From Deltaproteobacteria bacterium CG07_land_8_20_14_0_80_60_11 (GTDB lineage: Bacteria > Desulfobacterota > Desulfobaccia > Desulfobaccales > 0-14-0-80-60-11): a stretch of DNA of 9,883 bases. How positions within the stretch are numbered: position 1 is the stretch's first letter; each line of letters starts with the position of its first letter. Positions 7,611-9,883 of the stretch are shown here, piece by piece. The DNA lies in NCBI GenBank assembly GCA_002779455.1, contig PEWM01000124.1, positions 1 through 9,883 on the forward strand. The letters are read 5' to 3'. A program made the position numbers and the translations under genes. Below the pieces are notes generated by a model. It was not told where the DNA came from, searched no databases, and saw only the letters and a list, made by a program, of their open reading frames with translations.

Positions 7611-8693
7611 TTACTCATCCTCGACCGGGATCAGGTCCCGGCCTACCATGATGCGATCCCGGCCCCGGCCTTTGCTGCCGAACATGGCCCGGTCAGCGAT
7701 GAGCAACAGCTTCTCCCGGTCCTGGGCGTCTTCCGGCAGGGAGGCGATGCCATAGCTGGCCGTCACCTGGACCGAAAGCCCCTCATCTTGCAGGAAGACG
7801 GTCTGGTTGAGGCTCCGGCGCAGGCGGCGGGTGACCTCCAGGGCGGCCGCTTGGGACCGCCGGGGCATCAGGATGATGAACTCATCGCCGCCGTAGCGCA
7901 CCAGGCTGTCGTCCGCCCCCAGCCCCGCATGAATCACCCTGGCCACCTGGCCCAGGACCTTGCTGCCCCGCAGGTGGCCGTGGGTGTCCACCACCGTCTT
8001 AAAGTTGTCCAGGTCCAGGAAGACCACGGAGAAAGGTGCATCCTGGTTTAGGAGCTGGGGGATAAGGCGGTCCAGTTCGTGGATGAGATACCGGGTATTG
8101 AAAAACCCGGTCACCTCGTCAATAAAGGTGCGGGCCTCGAGCTTCTGCAAATTACGGACGTTGTCCACCGCAATGGCCACATAGTCCGCCAGGATATTCA
8201 GGTGGGGCAGGTATTTTTCCCGGAAGAATCTCTCCTCCTCCACGTTAACCACTTCAAACACCCCGATGACTGCTCCCCGGACGATTAGGGGCAGGGCGAT
8301 GATGGAGCGGGTGGCAAAGCCCGTTTGGATGTCCACCCGGGCGGCAAAGCGGGGGTCCTGGTTGACGTCGGGGATAAAGATCGGTTTTCCCGTCTGCGCC
8401 ACGGTCCCGGCGATCCCTTCCCCGGGCATCAGGCGGATATCCTTCACCGTCTCCGGACCCAGTCCCACGATCACCGCGAAATACAGTTCTCCGGTTGGGG
8501 GATCGATAAGCAGCAAGGACCAGTTCTCGGCGGGGATGATCGCCTTGATGCGCGAAAGGATGGCGGTGAGGAGCGTCTCCATGTCGTAGGCGCTCACCAA
8601 AGCCTTGGAGAACTCGATGGTGGCCAGCAGGCGGTCTACCTGGCCGGTGTCCGCGGGACTATAGAAGGGGTCGTCTCTCTGGTCCATAACCAT
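7611..8693 (-). CDS. GAF-GGDEF cyclase, probable Hypr-type (cGAMP) enzyme
   Basis: A 360-aa cytosolic signalling enzyme with no membrane segment. A GAF sensor (about 38-180) includes the typical MPGEGIAGTVAQTGKPIFIPD (89-109). A GGDEF catalytic domain (about 190-345) starts at DEVTGFFNTRYL. The metal-binding DLDNFK is at 227-232 and the signature YGGDEF at 267-272. The guanine-recognition residues of PleD, Asn335 and Asp344, are here Val235 (VVDTHGH) and Ser244 (LRGSKVL). An Asp-to-Ser change at that place is the hallmark of Hypr GGDEF enzymes (GSU1658/GacA of Geobacter, Bd0367 of Bdellovibrio), which make 3',3'-cGAMP and other mixed dinucleotides. The inhibitory RxxD site is incomplete (GADD). 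AGG 8 nt before ATG 8693 supports the start. Divergent from the thioredoxin-like gene. The GAF ligand is unknown. Confidence 0.9.
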   Translation of the reverse strand: MVMDQRDDPFYSPADTGQVDRLLATIEFSKALVSAYDMETLLTAILSRIKAIIPAENWSLLLIDPPTGELYFAVIVGLGPETVKDIRLMPGEGIAGTVAQTGKPIFIPDVNQDPRFAARVDIQTGFATRSIIALPLIVRGAVIGVFEVVNVEEERFFREKYLPHLNILADYVAIAVDNVRNLQKLEARTFIDEVTGFFNTRYLIHELDRLIPQLLNQDAPFSVVFLDLDNFKTVVDTHGHLRGSKVLGQVARVIHAGLGADDSLVRYGGDEFIILMPRRSQAAALEVTRRLRRSLNQTVFLQDEGLSVQVTASYGIASLPEDAQDREKLLLIADRAMFGSKGRGRDRIMVGRDLIPVEDE

Positions 8694-8753
8694 GATTCTT
8701 ACCTGGGGATTCTATGGGCAAGGGGGTGTCATTGCAAGGATTTTATACCGGAA

Positions 8754-8864
8754 TCAGCCGGCGCCGCTGATCACGGCATGGCCGGGCGCCCGGCGCCCCC
8801 TCCGCTCTTGCCTTTTGGCCAGGAATGCTTATGTTTTGTCCAGCAGTTGGGCCAGATTTGGCCC
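8754..8864. promoter_or_regulatory. GC-rich hairpin cluster between divergent genes
   Basis: The 197-nt divergent gap holds three dyads: TCAGC/GCTGA (8754-8758/8766-8770), a perfect 14-nt palindrome GCCGGGCGCCCGGC (8781-8794), and GGGCC/GGCCC (8849-8853/8860-8864) close to the thioredoxin-like gene's ribosome site. TTGCCT (8808-8813) and TATGTT (8830-8835), 16 bp apart, could be that gene's promoter. No T-runs follow the hairpins, so they are not terminators; regulator binding is possible but unproven. Confidence 0.35.
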
Positions 8865-8875
8865 CAGTCCCGAAA

Positions 8876-8882
8876 AAGGAGG
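8876..8882 (+). promoter_or_regulatory. Shine-Dalgarno fixing start at 8891
   Basis: AAGGAGG lies 8 nt before ATG 8891, the best ribosome binding site in the window. It matters because it places the start upstream of an in-frame TGA (8990-8992). The ATG at 9008 has no such signal, so ribosomes are evidently meant to enter before the TGA. Confidence 0.85.
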
Positions 8883-8890
8883 AAATCCCC

Positions 8891-9466
8891 ATGGCCCTGA
8901 AGATTTGCTGGCTGGATGACCTGGCCAAGGCCAAGGACCACGCCCGACAGACGAAAAAGCCCATTCTCCTGGACTTCTTCAATCCCCAGTGAATCGGTTG
9001 CCAACAGATGGGTGCAGTTACGTACCCTAACGACAAGGTCGTCAAGTTCGTGGATTATAACTTTATCCCGGTTCAGATCGAGGTTTCGAACACCGCCCTG
9101 ATGAATCAGTTCAAGGTGAGTTGGACCCCCACCATCATCTTGTTGGATGCCGGCGGCAACGAGGTCCAGCGCGTGGTGGGGTTTCTCGAGCCCGAGGAAT
9201 TTATTTCCACGTTCATGGTGGCCAAGGGCAAATATTATTTCAACGCCGAGCAGCATCCCGAGGCCCAGGGCATGTTCGACGAGGCCCTGAGGGACTATCC
9301 CGACCGCGCCGCGGCGGCGGAGGCCGTCTTTTTCATGGGGGTTTCCCGCTATAAAATGACCCACGACCCCAAACCCTTGCGGGAATCCTACGACACCCTG
9401 ACGGCCAAATTCCCCGGCAGCGAGTGGACTAAACGGGCGGCCCCGTACCGGCTGATTCCCAAATGA
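8891..9466 (+). CDS. Thioredoxin-like selenoprotein (UxxC) with TPR-like tail
   Basis: Read from ATG 8891 with TGA 8990-8992 as selenocysteine, the product is 191 aa. KKPILLDFFNPQ-U-IGCQQM puts Sec34 and Cys37 in the exact place of the thioredoxin CxxC active site, at the end of the first core strand. The fold continues through YNFIPVQIEV, the cis-proline SWTPTIILLD and GFLEPEEFI. Residues about 115-190 are helical (YFNAEQHPEAQGMFDEALRD...) and resemble a TPR-like repeat. There is no signal peptide, so it is predicted to be a cytosolic redox protein; its partner is unknown. A strong ribosome site precedes the start, codon use is uniform on both sides of the TGA, and a bacterial SECIS-like hairpin follows. 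Alternatives are a pseudogene, a sequencing error, or translation from 9008, which would drop half the thioredoxin core. selA, selB, selC and selD are not in the window. Confidence 0.8.
9010..9027 (+). promoter_or_regulatory. Candidate bacterial SECIS stem-loop
   Basis: GGGTGC (9010-9015) pairs with GTACCC (9022-9027), 6 bp including one G-U, around the 6-nt loop AGTTAC. The loop begins 23 nt after the TGA and has G as its second base. These values fit the published bacterial SECIS pattern as I recall it: a loop 16-37 nt from UGA, a stem of at least 4 bp and a G in the first two loop bases. It would bind SelB and recruit Sec-tRNA. A closer imperfect hairpin, ATCGGTT/AACAGAT (8993-9009), is less fitting. 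Confidence 0.55.
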
Positions 9467-9489
9467 CCTGATGCCGGCGAAGCAGGTTG

Positions 9490-9520
9490 AGGGGATGGGG
9501 GATCAGGCCCCCCCTCCCCT
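9490..9520 (+). terminator. Terminator-like hairpin
   Basis: AGGGGA (9490-9495) pairs with TCCCCT (9515-9520), and inside it GGGGG (9497-9501) pairs with CCCCC (9508-9512), with small bulges and a 6-nt loop ATCAGG. The stem is very GC-rich, but only TTT (part of CCTTTC) follows, so it is an imperfect intrinsic terminator after the thioredoxin-like gene. Confidence 0.55.
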
Positions 9521-9544
9521 TTCAGTAACGGCGGAGATAACATC

Positions 9545-9883
9545 ATGGAAGTGAAAGTCGGTCCATCAACCCTGGAGCTGGTGGAAGGGGATATCACCCG
9601 GCAAGACACGGACGCCGTGGTCAACGCCGCCAATAAGTATTTGCGGCCCGGCGGCGGGGTGGACGGCGCCATCCACCGGGCCGGTGGACCTGCCATCGAG
9701 GCGGAATGCCGAAGGCACGGGGGCTGTCCGACGGGAGAGGCCAGGATCACCACCGGCGGCCGCCTCAAGGCCAGGTACGTGATCCACACCGTGGGTCCGG
9801 TCTACCGGGACGGTTGCCACCGGGAGCCGGAGCTCCTGGCCTCGTGCTACCGGGAGAGTCTGAAGCTGGCGTCGGCCAATGGC
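9545..9883 (+). CDS. MacroD-type macrodomain ADP-ribose hydrolase, 3' end cut by window
   Basis: 113 codons are visible and the frame is open at the window edge. The N-terminal two thirds of a macrodomain is clear: VEGDITRQDTDAVVNAANKY (13-32), the phosphate-binding GGGVDGAIHRAGG (36-48), CPTGEARITTG (61-71) and VIHTVGPVYRDG (79-90). This is the O-acetyl-ADP-ribose deacetylase/mono-ADP-ribosyl hydrolase class (YmdB, MacroD), distinct from the DarG class at 4055. It is predicted to be a cytosolic enzyme clearing O-acetyl-ADP-ribose or ADP-ribose from acidic side chains. GGAG precedes the ATG with suitable spacing. Codon use is GC-rich, like the backbone. The terminator-like hairpin upstream suggests partly independent expression from the thioredoxin-like gene. 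Confidence 0.92.
   Translation, partial: MEVKVGPSTLELVEGDITRQDTDAVVNAANKYLRPGGGVDGAIHRAGGPAIEAECRRHGGCPTGEARITTGGRLKARYVIHTVGPVYRDGCHREPELLASCYRESLKLASANG

Noticed and set aside
9008..9466. Start of the thioredoxin-like protein at ATG 9008
   Set aside because: It lacks a ribosome site and would delete the first strand and the active site, while AAGGAGG and ATG 8891 upstream restore a full thioredoxin fold through the TGA.

Overview
The window looks like a chromosomal piece of a GC-rich, probably anaerobic deltaproteobacterium (Desulfobacterota, Syntrophobacterales/Desulfobacca-like). This is an inference from four things: SecA with a C-terminal zinc tail; a short N-acetylglutamate-synthase-like GNAT together with a bifunctional-type ArgJ; a thioredoxin-like gene that appears to use TGA for selenocysteine; and a GGDEF protein carrying the Asp-to-Ser change known from Geobacter/Bdellovibrio cGAMP synthases. 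No database search was possible.

Layout. Positions 1-180 are non-coding, with a 7-nt tandem repeat and a nest of inverted repeats. A SlyD-type peptidyl-prolyl isomerase (181-687, minus) is divergent from a GNAT acetyltransferase (769-1242, plus). A 177-nt leader with a good promoter and a possible 56-codon ORF precedes secA (1420-3927). A short AT-rich islet (about 3970-5547) follows. It carries a two-gene DarG/DarT-like DNA ADP-ribosylation toxin-antitoxin module in antitoxin-first order, and its antitoxin has a helix-hairpin-helix tail. The GC-rich backbone resumes abruptly with argJ (5548-6729), then gpmA (6813-7568). A GAF-GGDEF cyclase (7611-8693, minus) converges on gpmA and is divergent from a thioredoxin-like gene (8891-9466) read through TGA 8990-8992. 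A terminator-like hairpin and a MacroD-type macrodomain gene, cut by the window end, close the window.

How the parts work together. The GNAT protein and ArgJ are the two acetyl-donor steps of arginine biosynthesis. The islet sits between secA and argJ and seems to have detached argJ from its old translation start: a strong Shine-Dalgarno and ATG remain just after secA but hit a stop after eight codons. DarT-like and DarG-like proteins would form a self-contained phage-defence or addiction unit. SlyD, SecA, GpmA and the thioredoxin-like selenoprotein are housekeeping or redox genes with no evident functional link.

Most notable: (1) a UxxC thioredoxin-like selenoprotein with a fitting stem-loop after the TGA; (2) a probable Hypr-type GGDEF enzyme (3',3'-cGAMP rather than c-di-GMP); (3) a DarTG variant with a helix-hairpin-helix antitoxin tail; (4) an unannotated ORF overlapping the secA start by ATGA, in the place SecM occupies in enterobacteria.
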